Source: Deltaproteobacteria bacterium (GTDB taxonomy: Bacteria > Myxococcota_A > UBA9160 > UBA4427). From it: a DNA stretch of 64,000 nt. The notes under the pieces are model-generated. The model worked only from the letters and a program-made list of their open reading frames with translations, searched no databases and was not told where the DNA came from. Made by a program: the position numbers and the translations under genes. The stretch is taken from assembly GCA_029261855.1 (NCBI GenBank), contig JAJDAN010000048.1, positions 160,911 through 224,910 of the forward strand. The letters are read 5' to 3'. This document shows, in pieces, positions 34,028 to 43,526 of this stretch (positions are counted from its first letter, which is position 1; each line of letters begins with the position of its first letter).

Positions 34028-35263
34028 TCAGTCGCCGGAACCGGAATTGTCCGGGGCTCCGCGCGCGGGTGCTCCTGCGAACTCCCGGACAAGCGCCTCG
34101 CGGTGCTCGTCGAGGGCCGGTGCGGGCGGTCGCGTGGTGGGGTCTTCGATGCCCGACAGCTTGATGGGGTTGCCGGCGATCGAGAATTTCTGGCCGTTCG
34201 CGCTCGGCACCGACACGACCATGTTGCGCGCGAGGACCTGGGCGTCCGCCATCACCTGCGCGACATCGTTGATGGGTCCGCATGGAATCTCGGCCGCACC
34301 CATGCGACCCAGCCACTCGTGGGTGGTCGCGGCGGCGAGGGCGCCCTCGAGCTCGCGCTTGAGGCGCTCGTGGTTCTGCGTCCGTCCGTCGTTGCTCGTG
34401 AAGTCCGGGTCGTGCTTCAGGTCGGGGCGGTCGAGGGTGTCGCAGAGCTTCGCGAAGAGCTCGTCGTTTCCCGCGGCGATCACGACGTAGCCATCTCGCG
34501 TCGAGAAGGCTTCGAAGGGGGTGATCGACGGGTGTCGCGCCCCGAGCGGGCCCGGCACCTCTCCGGTCGCCTGGTAGCGGGCGATGGCGTTCTCGAGGAT
34601 CGCCACCTGGCTGTCGAGCATCGCGACATCGATCTTGCGTCCCAGGCCCGTCTGGCGTCGCTCGTACAGAGCCGCGTTGACGCCGATCGCGGTGAACAGT
34701 CCCGCGGTGATGTCTCCGATCGACGATCCGACACGGGTCGGCGGTCCTCCCGGCGTGCCCGTCAGGCTCATGATGCCGCCCATCCCCTGTACGACCATGT
34801 CGTACGCGGGGCGAGGTGCGTATGGCCCGGTGTGTCCGAAGCCCGAGACGGCGGCGTAGATGAGTCGCGGGTGCTTCTGCCGGATGGCATCCCAGCCATA
34901 GCCGAGCTTCTCCATGGTGCCCGGGCGGTAGTTCTCGACCAATACGTCGGCGGCGCCGAGCAGGTGGTCGAAGATCTCGCGGTCCGCGGGATCCTTCAGG
35001 TCGAGAGCGATGCTCTGCTTGCCGCGATTCAGAGACAGGAAGTACGCCGACTCGCGCGCCTCTGGCGCGGTGCCTGCCGTCGTACCCGTTGCGGTGCCGG
35101 TGATGAACGGCCCGATGTGTCGCGCGTCGTCGCCCGTCCCCGGTCGCTCGACCTTGATGACCCGCGCACCCAGGTCCTGGAGCACCATCGTGCAATAGGG
35201 GCCGGCAAGCACCCGCGTGAGGTCGAGCACGGTCACGCCCGCGAGCGGGCCGGATTCGGTCAT
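34028..35263 (-). CDS. CaiB/BaiF (type III) CoA-transferase
   Basis: 411 residues, the full size of a single-domain family III CoA-transferase. N-terminal [63 protein letters not shown] and the aspartate-bearing [14 protein letters not shown] are all family signatures; the Asp that forms the acyl-enzyme is present. The C-terminal 20 residues are low-complexity. ATG 35263 has no Shine-Dalgarno sequence but a TAGACT 6 bases upstream. It leads a minus-strand group with the PatB-like lyase, an unknown protein and a CDF exporter. The acyl substrate is unknown. Confidence 0.88.
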   Translation of the reverse strand: MTESGPLAGVTVLDLTRVLAGPYCTMVLQDLGARVIKVERPGTGDDARHIGPFITGTATGTTAGTAPEARESAYFLSLNRGKQSIALDLKDPADREIFDHLLGAADVLVENYRPGTMEKLGYGWDAIRQKHPRLIYAAVSGFGHTGPYAPRPAYDMVVQGMGGIMSLTGTPGGPPTRVGSSIGDITAGLFTAIGVNAALYERRQTGLGRKIDVAMLDSQVAILENAIARYQATGEVPGPLGARHPSITPFEAFSTRDGYVVIAAGNDELFAKLCDTLDRPDLKHDPDFTSNDGRTQNHERLKRELEGALAAATTHEWLGRMGAAEIPCGPINDVAQVMADAQVLARNMVVSVPSANGQKFSIAGNPIKLSGIEDPTTRPPAPALDEHREALVREFAGAPARGAPDNSGSGD

Positions 35264-35269
35264 GGGGCG

Positions 35270-35275
35270 AGTCTA
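35270..35275 (-). promoter_or_regulatory. -10-like TAGACT, leaderless spacing
   Basis: On the minus strand TAGACT ends exactly 6 bases before ATG 35263; there is no ribosome-binding site. The same hexamer and spacing recur before the gene starting at 39746. Confidence 0.5.
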
Positions 35276-35380
35276 CCGTTGCGTTGCTCCAGCGACCGGC
35301 GATGGCGGTCGATGAGGAGAGCCGGGGCGCGGGACGACGGTCCAGAAGGTGTTACCGTGCTCGAAAACGAGGGGGGCGCA

Positions 35381-36784
35381 GTGTCGGAGACATCCTTCGA
35401 CGTCATCGTGGTCGGCGGTGGGCCGGGCGGATATCCGGCGGCCATCCGGGCCAGTCAGCTCGGCAAGCGGGTGGCTCTCGTCGAGCAGGAGCACCTCGGT
35501 GGCATCTGCCTGAATTGGGGCTGCATTCCCACCAAGGCCCTGCTGCGAAGCTCCGAGATCCAGCACCTGCTGTCGCGCCTGGACGAGTTCGGCTTCCAGG
35601 CGAGCGACGTCTCGTTCGATATTCAGAAGGTCGTCCAGCGGTCCCGCAAGGTTGCAAAGCGCCTGACCACCGGCGTGAAGAGCCTGCTGAAGAAGAACCA
35701 GATCACCGTGTTCGACGGCCGAGGGCGCCTGGCGGGCGCGGGCCGGGTCAGCGTGGAAAAGGATGGCGCCACCACCGCCGAGCTGTCTGCGCCGAAGATC
35801 GTATTGGCGACGGGCGCTCGCGCGCGGGTGCTGCCGGGTCTCGAGCCCGACGGCGAGCGCATCTGGACCTACAAGGAGGCGATGGTCCCCGAGGCGATGC
35901 CCGCTTCGGTGTTGGTCGTCGGGTCGGGCGCGATCGGGATGGAGTTCGCGAGCTTCTACAGCGACCTGGGCGCAGAGGTCACGGTGGTGGAAGCGCTGCC
36001 GCGCATTCTGCCGGTCGAGGACGAGGAGATCTCGCAGGCGGCCCACAAGCAGTTCAAGCGTCAGGGCCTGCAGATGTTCACCAGTGCGACGGTCTCGAAG
36101 ATCGAGCGCTCGGGCGTGGGCGTCGTCGCCACAGTGACCCTCGAGGACGGGTCGGCCAAGACCGTGGAGGCCGAGCGCGTGATCCTGGCGGTGGGCATCG
36201 TCGGCAACGTCGAGGATCTCGGCCTGGAAGGCACAGCGGTGCGGGTCGATCGCACGCACATCGTCGTCAACGAGTTCTGCGAGACCGACGAGCCGGGCGT
36301 CTATGCGATCGGGGACGTCGCCGGGCCTCCCTGGTTGGCCCACAAGGCCACCCACGAGGGCGTGCTCGTGGCAGAGCACATCGCGGGCGTCGCCGGCGTC
36401 CACCCGATGGACACCCACCGCATTCCCGGTTGCACCTACTGCCGCCCGCAGGTGGCGAGCGTCGGGTTGACCGAGGCGGCGGCAGCCGAGAAGGGTGTCG
36501 CCGTGCGCGTCGGCCGCTTCCCCTACGTGGGCAACGGCAAGGCCATTGCGCTCGGCGAGACCGACGGTCTCGTCAAGACGATCTTCGACGCCGAGACCGG
36601 CGAGCTGCTGGGCGCCCACATGATCGGTGCCGAGGTGACCGAGCTGATCCAGGGCTTCGTCGTGGCCATGGGGCTCGAGACCACCGAGGCCGAGCTGATG
36701 CAGACGATCTTCCCGCACCCGACCCTTTCAGAGATGATGCACGAGTCCGTGCTCGACGCCTTCGATCAGGCGATCCACATCTGA
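35381..36784 (+). CDS. lpdA: Dihydrolipoamide dehydrogenase (E3)
   Basis: FAD flavoenzyme of 467 residues that reoxidises the lipoyl groups of 2-oxoacid dehydrogenase complexes with NAD+. FAD motif [14 protein letters not shown], redox disulfide C43-C48 in [16 protein letters not shown]-binding [27 protein letters not shown] and the C-terminal catalytic [12 protein letters not shown] are all intact. GTG 35381 gives the usual length and has GAGGGGG upstream; GTG 35357 is an in-frame alternative. It is followed 8 bases later by lipA, so lipoyl synthesis and the lipoyl-using E3 are co-transcribed. No E1 or E2 gene is adjacent. Confidence 0.96.
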   Translation: MSETSFDVIVVGGGPGGYPAAIRASQLGKRVALVEQEHLGGICLNWGCIPTKALLRSSEIQHLLSRLDEFGFQASDVSFDIQKVVQRSRKVAKRLTTGVKSLLKKNQITVFDGRGRLAGAGRVSVEKDGATTAELSAPKIVLATGARARVLPGLEPDGERIWTYKEAMVPEAMPASVLVVGSGAIGMEFASFYSDLGAEVTVVEALPRILPVEDEEISQAAHKQFKRQGLQMFTSATVSKIERSGVGVVATVTLEDGSAKTVEAERVILAVGIVGNVEDLGLEGTAVRVDRTHIVVNEFCETDEPGVYAIGDVAGPPWLAHKATHEGVLVAEHIAGVAGVHPMDTHRIPGCTYCRPQVASVGLTEAAAAEKGVAVRVGRFPYVGNGKAIALGETDGLVKTIFDAETGELLGAHMIGAEVTELIQGFVVAMGLETTEAELMQTIFPHPTLSEMMHESVLDAFDQAIHI

Positions 36785-36792
36785 GGCCGACC

Positions 36793-37728
36793 GTGTCCGA
36801 CGATCTGCTGCAGATCCAGAACCACGACTCGGGCAGACGCGAAGAGCGTCTGCCCAAGCCGCCGTGGTTGCGCGTTCGTCTTTCCCATTCGCCCGAGGTT
36901 CACGACACGCGGCGGCTGATGCGTCGCCTGGGGCTCCACACCGTCTGCGAAGAAGCCGCCTGCCCGAACCTGAGCGAGTGCTGGGCGAAACGGCACGCGA
37001 CGGTGATGATCCTGGGCTCGATCTGCACACGTGCCTGCGCGTTCTGCAACGTTGCGACGGGTACGCCCGGGCCGGTCGATGAGAGTGAACCCCGGCACGT
37101 GGCCGAAGCGATCCGGGAGCTCGCCCTCGAGCACGTCGTGGTCACGTCCGTCGACCGGGACGATCTGGACGACGGCGGCGCCGGTCACTTCGCGCGCTGC
37201 ATCGAAGAGCTCCATGCGCTCGCGCCGAACACCAGCGTCGAGGTCCTGACGCCGGATTTCCGGCGCAAGCCCGGCGCTCTCGAGCAGGTGGTCGATGCCC
37301 GCCCCGAAGTCTTCAATCACAACCTCGAGACCGTTCCGCGCCTGTACCGACGCATCCGGCCCGGCGCCAGCTACGCGCACTCCCTCGACCTGCTCGCGCG
37401 TGCGAAGCAGCGCGATCCGAAGCTCTTCACCAAGTCCGGCATCATGGTGGGCCTCGGCGAAGAACTCGACGAGGTGCTGACGCTGATGGACGACCTGCGG
37501 GCCGCCGACTGCGACTTTCTCACTGTCGGCCAGTACCTGCAGCCGACCCGGTCCCACGCGCCCGTGGCGCGCTACGTCGAGCCGTCCGAATTCGAGGCGT
37601 TGGCCGAGGCCGCCCGTGGCAAGGGCTTCTTGCTGGTGTCTGCGACCCCGCTCACGCGTTCGTCGTATCACGCCGGCGAGGATTTTGCGCGTTTGCGGGC
37701 CGCGCGCGAACGGATGCTCGCGGGCTGA
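36793..37728 (+). CDS. lipA: Lipoyl synthase
   Basis: Radical-SAM enzyme of 311 residues that inserts two sulfurs into protein-bound octanoyl groups. Auxiliary-cluster cysteines lie in [12 protein letters not shown] and the radical-SAM cluster motif is CTRACAFC; the substrate-side RSSYHAGE at the C-terminus is also characteristic. GTG 36793 starts 8 bases after lpdA. The C-terminus overlaps the start of a PfkB-family gene (TGATG). Its partner octanoyltransferase LipB is encoded at 54500, next to another E2. Confidence 0.96.
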   Translation: MSDDLLQIQNHDSGRREERLPKPPWLRVRLSHSPEVHDTRRLMRRLGLHTVCEEAACPNLSECWAKRHATVMILGSICTRACAFCNVATGTPGPVDESEPRHVAEAIRELALEHVVVTSVDRDDLDDGGAGHFARCIEELHALAPNTSVEVLTPDFRRKPGALEQVVDARPEVFNHNLETVPRLYRRIRPGASYAHSLDLLARAKQRDPKLFTKSGIMVGLGEELDEVLTLMDDLRAADCDFLTVGQYLQPTRSHAPVARYVEPSEFEALAEAARGKGFLLVSATPLTRSSYHAGEDFARLRAARERMLAG

Positions 37729-38600
37729 TGCACGACGTCCAGGCGATCGGTCACGTCACCGTCGACCGCATCGAGACGCGCGACGGCTTCCTGCAGCGGG
37801 CGGGGGGGACTGCCATCTACTTTCCGCTCGCCCTCGCGCGGCTCGGGGGGGACGTGGGCGTGCTGACCCGGATGGCGGCCGAGGACGAGACCGCGTTGCT
37901 CGCCGAGACACGTGAAGCCGGGATCGATGTCGTCTGCGCCGCCAGCCCGAAGACCACCGAGTTCGAGAATCGTTATCTGCCGGAGAACCGGGACCGCCGG
38001 GTGCAGCGAGTCGGCGCCGTGGCGCTGCCCTTCGCCCCGCAAGACGTGGCGGGCCTCGAAGCACGGCTCTTCCATCTCGGACCCCTCACCTACGAGGACA
38101 TGTCCGTCGACTTCATCGAGGCCGTGGCGGACCGCGGTCGGGTGTCCCTGGACGTGCAGGGTCTGGTTCGGCGCATCGTGCGCGGGAGCGTCGAGGCCGT
38201 CGATTGGCCGGACAAGCAGCGCGGCCTCGCCCAGGTGGCCATCGTGAAGGCGGACGAATACGAGGCGGAGGTCCTCACGGGTGAGAGCGATCCCCGGGCC
38301 GCGGCCCGCCGCCTGGCCAGCTGGGGACCGGAGGAAGTGCTGGTCACCCGCGCGGGCGACGGGGTCGTCGTCTGCCATGCCGGCGAGGTGCACGGGGTCG
38401 CGTCGATTCCTGCGCCGGACCCCATCGATCCCACAGGCTGCGGCGACACCTTCATGGCCGGCTACCTCTTCTCGCGACTGCGCGGTGTCGGCCCAGTCGA
38501 CGCCGCCCGTTTCGGCGCCGCCGCGGCCACCCTGAAGCTGGGCCACGTGGGACCCTTCGACGGGAGCCGGGAGGACGTCGAGGCGCTGCTGCGCTCCTGA
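37728..38600 (+). CDS. PfkB-family sugar/nucleoside kinase
   Basis: 290-residue ribokinase-like kinase. The substrate-side start GHVTVDRIETRDGFLQRAGG and GGTAIYFPLALARLGG and the C-terminal signature DPTGCGDTFMAGYLFSRL with the catalytic Asp are present; the anion-hole GCGD is intact. It is somewhat shorter than ribokinase and lacks a clear lid, so the substrate is undetermined. It is translationally coupled to lipA by a TGATG overlap, without an evident metabolic reason. The next gene is convergent, 3 bases beyond the stop. Confidence 0.8.
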   Translation: MHDVQAIGHVTVDRIETRDGFLQRAGGTAIYFPLALARLGGDVGVLTRMAAEDETALLAETREAGIDVVCAASPKTTEFENRYLPENRDRRVQRVGAVALPFAPQDVAGLEARLFHLGPLTYEDMSVDFIEAVADRGRVSLDVQGLVRRIVRGSVEAVDWPDKQRGLAQVAIVKADEYEAEVLTGESDPRAAARRLASWGPEEVLVTRAGDGVVVCHAGEVHGVASIPAPDPIDPTGCGDTFMAGYLFSRLRGVGPVDAARFGAAAATLKLGHVGPFDGSREDVEALLRS

Positions 38601-38603
38601 CGT

Positions 38604-39746
38604 TCAGCTGCCGGGCTTGAGGGCCGAGCGCTCACGCATCCACTCGATCGAGTCTTCCGCATGCGCGCGTTCTTGCGCGAGGAAGTCCTCGACCGCGTGC
38701 GCCAGTCGTGGTTCAGCCAGGAAGTGGGCGCTGTAGGTCGGTTGGGCGTCGAAGCCGCGCAGCTGCTTGTACTCGCCGCCCGCGCCGGGCTCGAAGCGGG
38801 AGAGGCCGTGTTCGATGCAGTACTCGATCGCCGCGTAGTAGCAGACGTTGAAGTGCATGTGACGGACGAAGCGGGTCGCCCCCCAGTAGCGGCCGTAGAG
38901 GGCGCCCCCCTTGGCGACGTTGAAGGTTCCCGCGACCGGCTCACCTTCCTGGAATGCGACGACGAAGACCAGGCGGTTGCGGAAGCGATCGCGCACGGCT
39001 TCGAAGAGTTCGAAGTTCAGGTACTGATGGCCCCAGTAGCGGCTCTCGATGGTCGACAGATAGAAGTCGTACATCGGTGGGAACAGCTCGTCGGGGATCT
39101 CGTCTCCTGCGAAGCAGCGGATCTCGACGCCGCTCTCCGCCAGCTGGCGCCGTTCTCGTCGGATCTGGTTGCGCCGCTTGCTGCGGAAGCGCGCGAGGTA
39201 GTCGTCGAAGCTGCGATAGCCGTCATTGTGCCAGTGGTACTGGATGCCGACCCGCGGCAGGAAGCCGCTCGCTTCGAGGCCAGCGAGCTCGTCGGCTCGG
39301 CAAAAGTTGACGTGCACCGACGACAGGTCCTGCGCGACGCAGATCTCGCGCAAGGCGATTGCGAGCTTTCGGGTCCAGCCAGCGCGATCCTCGCCCGGGG
39401 CGACCAGGAAGCGCGCGCCGCCCACGGGCGTGAAGGGCACGCCCACCAGGAGCTTCGGGTAGTAGCGGATGCCCGCGCGCTCCGCGGCGTCCGCCCAGCC
39501 CCAGTCGAAGACGAACTCCCCCTGGCTGTGGCCCTTGACGTAGAGAGGGCAAGCGGCGACGAGCTTGCCCTGGTCGCGAACCACGAGCGGTTGCGGCGAC
39601 CATCCGGTCTTGCCGCTTACGGTCCCTGCGTCCTCGAGAGACGCGAGCCAGTCCCATTCGAGGAAGGGAGACTCGTCCGTGACCAGGGCGTTCCACTCGG
39701 CTCGGGGCAGGGTTGCGACGCCTCTTGCAATCTCGACGTCGGCCAT
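38604..39746 (-). CDS. DUF482/COG3146-type GNAT-like acyltransferase
   Basis: 380 residues, soluble. The pattern SPFLEWDWLASLEDAG, GEFVFDWGWADAAERAG, RYYPKLLVGVPFTPVGGARFL, RSKRRNQIRRERRQ and FEPGAGGEYKQLRGFDAQPTYSAH is that of the DUF482 (COG3146) family of predicted N-acyltransferases related to FemX/GNAT. Members often occur near sterol, hopanoid or peptidoglycan genes, but none has a role I can assign here. ATG 39746 lacks a Shine-Dalgarno sequence and is preceded by TAGACT. It is divergent from clpS, with the two -10-like hexamers only about 50 bases apart. Confidence 0.82.
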   Translation of the reverse strand: MADVEIARGVATLPRAEWNALVTDESPFLEWDWLASLEDAGTVSGKTGWSPQPLVVRDQGKLVAACPLYVKGHSQGEFVFDWGWADAAERAGIRYYPKLLVGVPFTPVGGARFLVAPGEDRAGWTRKLAIALREICVAQDLSSVHVNFCRADELAGLEASGFLPRVGIQYHWHNDGYRSFDDYLARFRSKRRNQIRRERRQLAESGVEIRCFAGDEIPDELFPPMYDFYLSTIESRYWGHQYLNFELFEAVRDRFRNRLVFVVAFQEGEPVAGTFNVAKGGALYGRYWGATRFVRHMHFNVCYYAAIEYCIEHGLSRFEPGAGGEYKQLRGFDAQPTYSAHFLAEPRLAHAVEDFLAQERAHAEDSIEWMRERSALKPGS

Positions 39747-39752
39747 GGAGCG

Positions 39753-39758
39753 AGTCTA
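39753..39758 (-). promoter_or_regulatory. -10-like TAGACT, leaderless spacing
   Basis: Minus-strand TAGACT ends 6 bases before ATG 39746; no ribosome-binding site is visible. Confidence 0.5.
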
Positions 39759-39806
39759 GCAGGGCGCGGCGCGTGGCCCGGCCGGAGTCGGCCCGAGGAA
39801 ACGCGC

Positions 39807-39812
39807 TACCCT
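39807..39812 (+). promoter_or_regulatory. -10-like TACCCT, leaderless spacing
   Basis: TACCCT ends 6 bases before the clpS ATG at 39819, which has no Shine-Dalgarno sequence. Confidence 0.5.
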
Positions 39813-39818
39813 GCCGCA

Positions 39819-40181
39819 ATGGCGTGTGCGCAGGCCGCCTCCGGCGGTGGAGGAAACGAGAAGCCCCCCCAGGATCCGACGCGAGAGAGCGAGGGCGCCG
39901 TCGCGACCCGCTCGCGGTCGAAGCTCGAGCGACCTCCCAAGTACAAGGTGCTTCTCTACAACGACGACTACACCCCCATGGAGTTCGTCGTCGAGTTGCT
40001 CGAGCAGGTCTTCCACAAGTCCCCGGCGGCGGCGACCCAGATCATGCTGGCGATCCATCGGGGCGGAATCGGTGTGGCCGGTGTCTACGTACTCGAGGTC
40101 GCCGAAACCAAGGTGGCGGCGGTGCACAGCGCCGCAGAAGACCGCGGCTATCCGCTGCGCGCGGGAACCGAAAAAGAGTAG
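39819..40181 (+). CDS. clpS: ClpS adaptor protein
   Basis: 120-residue adaptor that delivers N-degron substrates to ClpAP. After a disordered N-terminal 35 residues come the ClpS signatures YKVLLYNDDYTPMEFVVELL (N-end residue pocket, with the Asn-Asp pair) and AIHRGGIGVAGVYVLEVAETK. The His of IHRGG and the Met in TPMEFV that gate the pocket are present. clpA follows 20 bases downstream in the classical clpS-clpA order. The ATG is supported by TACCCT directly upstream rather than by a ribosome-binding site. Confidence 0.94.
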   Translation: MACAQAASGGGGNEKPPQDPTRESEGAVATRSRSKLERPPKYKVLLYNDDYTPMEFVVELLEQVFHKSPAAATQIMLAIHRGGIGVAGVYVLEVAETKVAAVHSAAEDRGYPLRAGTEKE

Positions 40182-40201
40182 GCGGGGATTCGAAGGGCCA
40201 T

Positions 40202-42505
40202 ATGAGCAATTTCAGTCGAGAACTCCAGATGACCGTCCAGGCGGCGATCCGCGAAGCGGTCTCCCGCCGGCACGCCTACGTGACCGTCGAGCACCTGCTC
40301 TTCGCGCTGTGTCACGACGAGGACGGGATCGACGTCCTGCAGAATTCCGGTGTGCGGGTCGACGTGCTCAAACAGGAGCTCGAGCGCTTCTTCCAGGAGG
40401 ACCTCGAGCGCGTCCCGGGCGAGGATCCCGTCGACACCCGCCAGACCATTGCCTTCCACCGGGTGCTCCAGCACGCCCTCGACCATGCCATGAGTGCCGA
40501 GAAGGAAGACGTCGAGGCTGGCGACGTCATCGCCGCGCTCTTCCACGAGCCCGACTCCTACGCGGTGACCCTGCTCCGATCTCAGGGGGCCACGCGCCTC
40601 GACGTGCTGCAGTACGTCTCCCACGGCATCTCCAAGACGCCGAACAGTGGCGACGACGATCCCTTCGAGGGCTTCGGGGGTCCGGGCGCGGGCGGGCAGG
40701 AGGCCGGCGAGCTTCCGCCGGACCCGCTCGATGCCTTCTGCTCGAATCTCACCGAGCGAGCCGCCGAGGGCGACCTCGACCCGCTGATCGGACGCGGGAC
40801 GGAGCTCGAGCGGATCACTCACATCCTCGCCCGCCGTCGCAAGAACAACCCGATCTTCGTGGGCGAGTCCGGGGTCGGGAAGACCGCTCTCGCCGAGGGC
40901 CTCGCGCTGCGGATCCACGAGGGCCGGGTTCCCGAGGACATGAAGGAGTGCGAGATCTTCGCACTCGACCTCGGCGCGTTGCTGGCGGGGACCCGCTACC
41001 GCGGCGACTTCGAGGCGCGTTTCAAGGCGCTGACCACCGAGCTACTCGCCAAGGAGCACCCGCCGATCCTGTTCATCGACGAGATCCACACCATCCTCGG
41101 GGCCGGCTCTGCCCAGGGGACCACGGTCGACGCCTCGAACCTGCTGAAGCCGCTGCTCGCCCAGGGCAAGCTGCGGTGTATGGGCTCGACGACGTACCAG
41201 GAATACCGCCACTTCGAGCGGGACCGGGCGCTGGCGCGGCGCTTCCAGAAGGTGGATGTGCCGGAGCCGAGCCCGGACGAGTGCGTCCGTATCCTCAAGG
41301 GCCTGGCACCCCGCTACGCGGAGCATCACGGGGTGCGCTACACGGGCGCGGCACTGCGCGGTTGCGTGGATCTGGCCGAGCGGCATCTGAACGACCGCTT
41401 CCTGCCGGACAAGGCCATCGACGTGATGGACGAGACCGGCGCGGCAGTGCGGCTGCGGCCCTCGGCTCGCCCCCGCAAGACCGTCGGGTTGCGCGACGTC
41501 GAGCGGGTCGTCGCGTCCATGGCGCGGGTGCCCCTCGAGCGGACCGCAGGAGAAGAAAAGAATCGCCTCGGCGACCTCGAGGACGATCTGAAGCGTGTGG
41601 TCTTCGGCCAGGACTCGGCGGTGGATCTGGTGGCGCGGGCGGTGAAACGGTCGCGTGCGGGCCTCGGCGGCGCCGAGCGCCCGATTGGCTGCTTCCTGTT
41701 CACCGGTCCCACGGGCGTCGGCAAGACCGAGCTCGCGAAGCAGCTCGCCAACACCCTGGGTGTTCCGTTCCTCCGCTACGACATGAGCGAGTACATGGAG
41801 AAGCACGCGGTCTCGCGCCTGATCGGCGCACCGCCGGGCTACGTCGGATACGACCAGGGGGGCATGTTGATCGAAGCGATCCGCAAGCAGCCCTACGCGG
41901 TGTTGCTGCTCGACGAGATCGAGAAGGCGCATCCGGACATCTACGACGTGCTGCTGCAGGTGATGGATCACGCGACCCTGACGGACAACCAGGGCCGCGA
42001 GGCGGACTTCCGTCACGTCACCCTCATCATGACCTCGAACGCGGGCGCTCGGGAGATGACCACCCAGTCGATCGGCTTCGCCGGCGGGCGCGCGGGCGAC
42101 GGACACGAGGCGGTCCAGAAGATCTTCAGCCCCGAGTTCCGCAATCGTCTCGACGAGGTGGTGTTCTTCCAGAACCTCCACCCGGACGTGATGGGGCAGG
42201 TGGTCGACAAGTTCGTGCGCGAGCTCGAAGAGCAGCTCAAGGAGAAGAAGATCCACATCACCTTGAGCCCGGAAGCGAGGGAGCTGCTGGCCGAGAAGGG
42301 CTACGACGCGGACTTCGGCGCTCGTCCCCTGGCGCGGGTGATTCAGCGCGAGCTCAAGGACCCGCTCACCGAGGAGGTGCTGTTCGGGCGTCTCGAGAAG
42401 GGCGGCAACGTGCGGGTGGTCGTCAAGGACGCGAGCGAACGCGAGGACGACGCGCCCGGCTTCGACTTCGAGTTCGACGCCGAGAACGAGCCCGCTCTCG
42501 TCTGA
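40202..42505 (+). CDS. clpA: ATP-dependent Clp protease ATPase ClpA
   Basis: 767-residue AAA+ unfoldase. N-domain about 1-145 (AVSRRHAYVTVEHLLFALCH), D1 with Walker A GESGVGKTALAEG and Walker B ILFIDEIHTILGAG, D2 with GPTGVGKTELAKQLA and LLLDEIEKAHPDI; the C-terminal D2 small domain ends about 740. There is no ClpB-type coiled-coil insert, and GYVGYDQGG marks the D2 pore loop. With ClpP, encoded elsewhere, it degrades N-end-rule and ssrA-tagged proteins. The spacing to clpS suggests one transcript. Confidence 0.96.
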   Translation: MSNFSRELQMTVQAAIREAVSRRHAYVTVEHLLFALCHDEDGIDVLQNSGVRVDVLKQELERFFQEDLERVPGEDPVDTRQTIAFHRVLQHALDHAMSAEKEDVEAGDVIAALFHEPDSYAVTLLRSQGATRLDVLQYVSHGISKTPNSGDDDPFEGFGGPGAGGQEAGELPPDPLDAFCSNLTERAAEGDLDPLIGRGTELERITHILARRRKNNPIFVGESGVGKTALAEGLALRIHEGRVPEDMKECEIFALDLGALLAGTRYRGDFEARFKALTTELLAKEHPPILFIDEIHTILGAGSAQGTTVDASNLLKPLLAQGKLRCMGSTTYQEYRHFERDRALARRFQKVDVPEPSPDECVRILKGLAPRYAEHHGVRYTGAALRGCVDLAERHLNDRFLPDKAIDVMDETGAAVRLRPSARPRKTVGLRDVERVVASMARVPLERTAGEEKNRLGDLEDDLKRVVFGQDSAVDLVARAVKRSRAGLGGAERPIGCFLFTGPTGVGKTELAKQLANTLGVPFLRYDMSEYMEKHAVSRLIGAPPGYVGYDQGGMLIEAIRKQPYAVLLLDEIEKAHPDIYDVLLQVMDHATLTDNQGREADFRHVTLIMTSNAGAREMTTQSIGFAGGRAGDGHEAVQKIFSPEFRNRLDEVVFFQNLHPDVMGQVVDKFVRELEEQLKEKKIHITLSPEARELLAEKGYDADFGARPLARVIQRELKDPLTEEVLFGRLEKGGNVRVVVKDASEREDDAPGFDFEFDAENEPALV

Positions 42506-42608
42506 GAGCGGACGCTCCTCTTCCCCGGATAGCCTGCTGGACGATCTGCTGGACACTCGCTTTCGCGGTGAGCCTCCCGCCGAGACGCTCGCGTGGTCGG
42601 CGGAACAG

Positions 42609-43496
42609 GTGGGCGACCGCGCGCGCGTCGACGGCTGGATGTCGCTCCCCGGTGGAACCGCCTGTGCGATCCACGCCCTCGACGTCGTCGACGGGGCGGG
42701 CCGTCGCCACCCCCTGGTACTGAAGCGCTTCGTCCGCGGGGACTGGGTCGACCGGGAGCCGGACGTGGCCACTCGCGAGGCGCGGCATCTCGCTGCCCTT
42801 GCGACGCTTGCGTCCGGGGACTTGCCCGTTCCGCGTCTCGTCGGGGTCGATCCGGACGCCGAGACCTGCGATTGCCCGACGCTCTTGATGACCCGTCTCC
42901 CCGGGCGATCGCTGCTGCAGCCCGAAGACATGGCTGCCTGGCTGCGAGGGCTGTGTCAGCCGCTCATCGGGCTGCACGCGATACCGATCGATGGGCTCGA
43001 CTGCTTTGCGCCGTACCGCAGCTACAACGACCTGCGAAGCGTCCAGGTGCCCGCCTGGTCCCAGCGACCGGAAGTCTGGGAAGGGGTGCTGGCTCGGGTT
43101 CGCGGCGAGCGTCCCGGCTTCGCTGCCCGCTTCGTCCACCGCGACTACCACCCGAACAACGTCCTGTGGTGCCGCGGCGAGCTGAGCGGCGTGCTCGACT
43201 TCACCGATTCGTCCGTCGGACCCGCTGCCGTCGACCTCGGGCACTGCCGTCTCAATCTGGCCCAGCTCCATGGACCGGAAGTCGCCGAACGCTTCCTGCA
43301 GACCTACGCGTCTCTGGCGCCGCGGACGATCGAATTGGATCCGTACTGGGACCTGCTGAGCCTGGTGGAGGTCCTGCCCGGGCCCGACATCGTCTACGCC
43401 GGCTGGACGAAGCTGGGCGTGCGCGGTCTCACCACGCGCATCGTGCGGGATCGACTCGACGCCTACGCGGCGGACCTGATGGCGAAGCTAGGCTGA
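42609..43496 (+). CDS. Aminoglycoside-phosphotransferase-family kinase-like protein
   Basis: 295 residues from GTG 42609; GGCGGA about 6 bases upstream is a plausible ribosome-binding site. Open frame with related-looking sequence continues back to about 42530 (LLDDLLDTRFRGEP) without any ATG, GTG or TTG, so the true start may be further upstream with a rare codon. Kinase-like motifs: LVLKRFVRGDW, catalytic loop FVHRDYHPNNVLW (HxDxxxxN) and GVLDFTDSSVGPAAVDLG. Such APH/choline-kinase-fold enzymes phosphorylate small molecules; the substrate is unknown. It follows clpA and is convergent with ispH. Confidence 0.75.
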   Translation: MGDRARVDGWMSLPGGTACAIHALDVVDGAGRRHPLVLKRFVRGDWVDREPDVATREARHLAALATLASGDLPVPRLVGVDPDAETCDCPTLLMTRLPGRSLLQPEDMAAWLRGLCQPLIGLHAIPIDGLDCFAPYRSYNDLRSVQVPAWSQRPEVWEGVLARVRGERPGFAARFVHRDYHPNNVLWCRGELSGVLDFTDSSVGPAAVDLGHCRLNLAQLHGPEVAERFLQTYASLAPRTIELDPYWDLLSLVEVLPGPDIVYAGWTKLGVRGLTTRIVRDRLDAYAADLMAKLG

Positions 43497-43526
43497 CCGG
43501 AGCCAGGACGGAGAAACCGCTCGCGC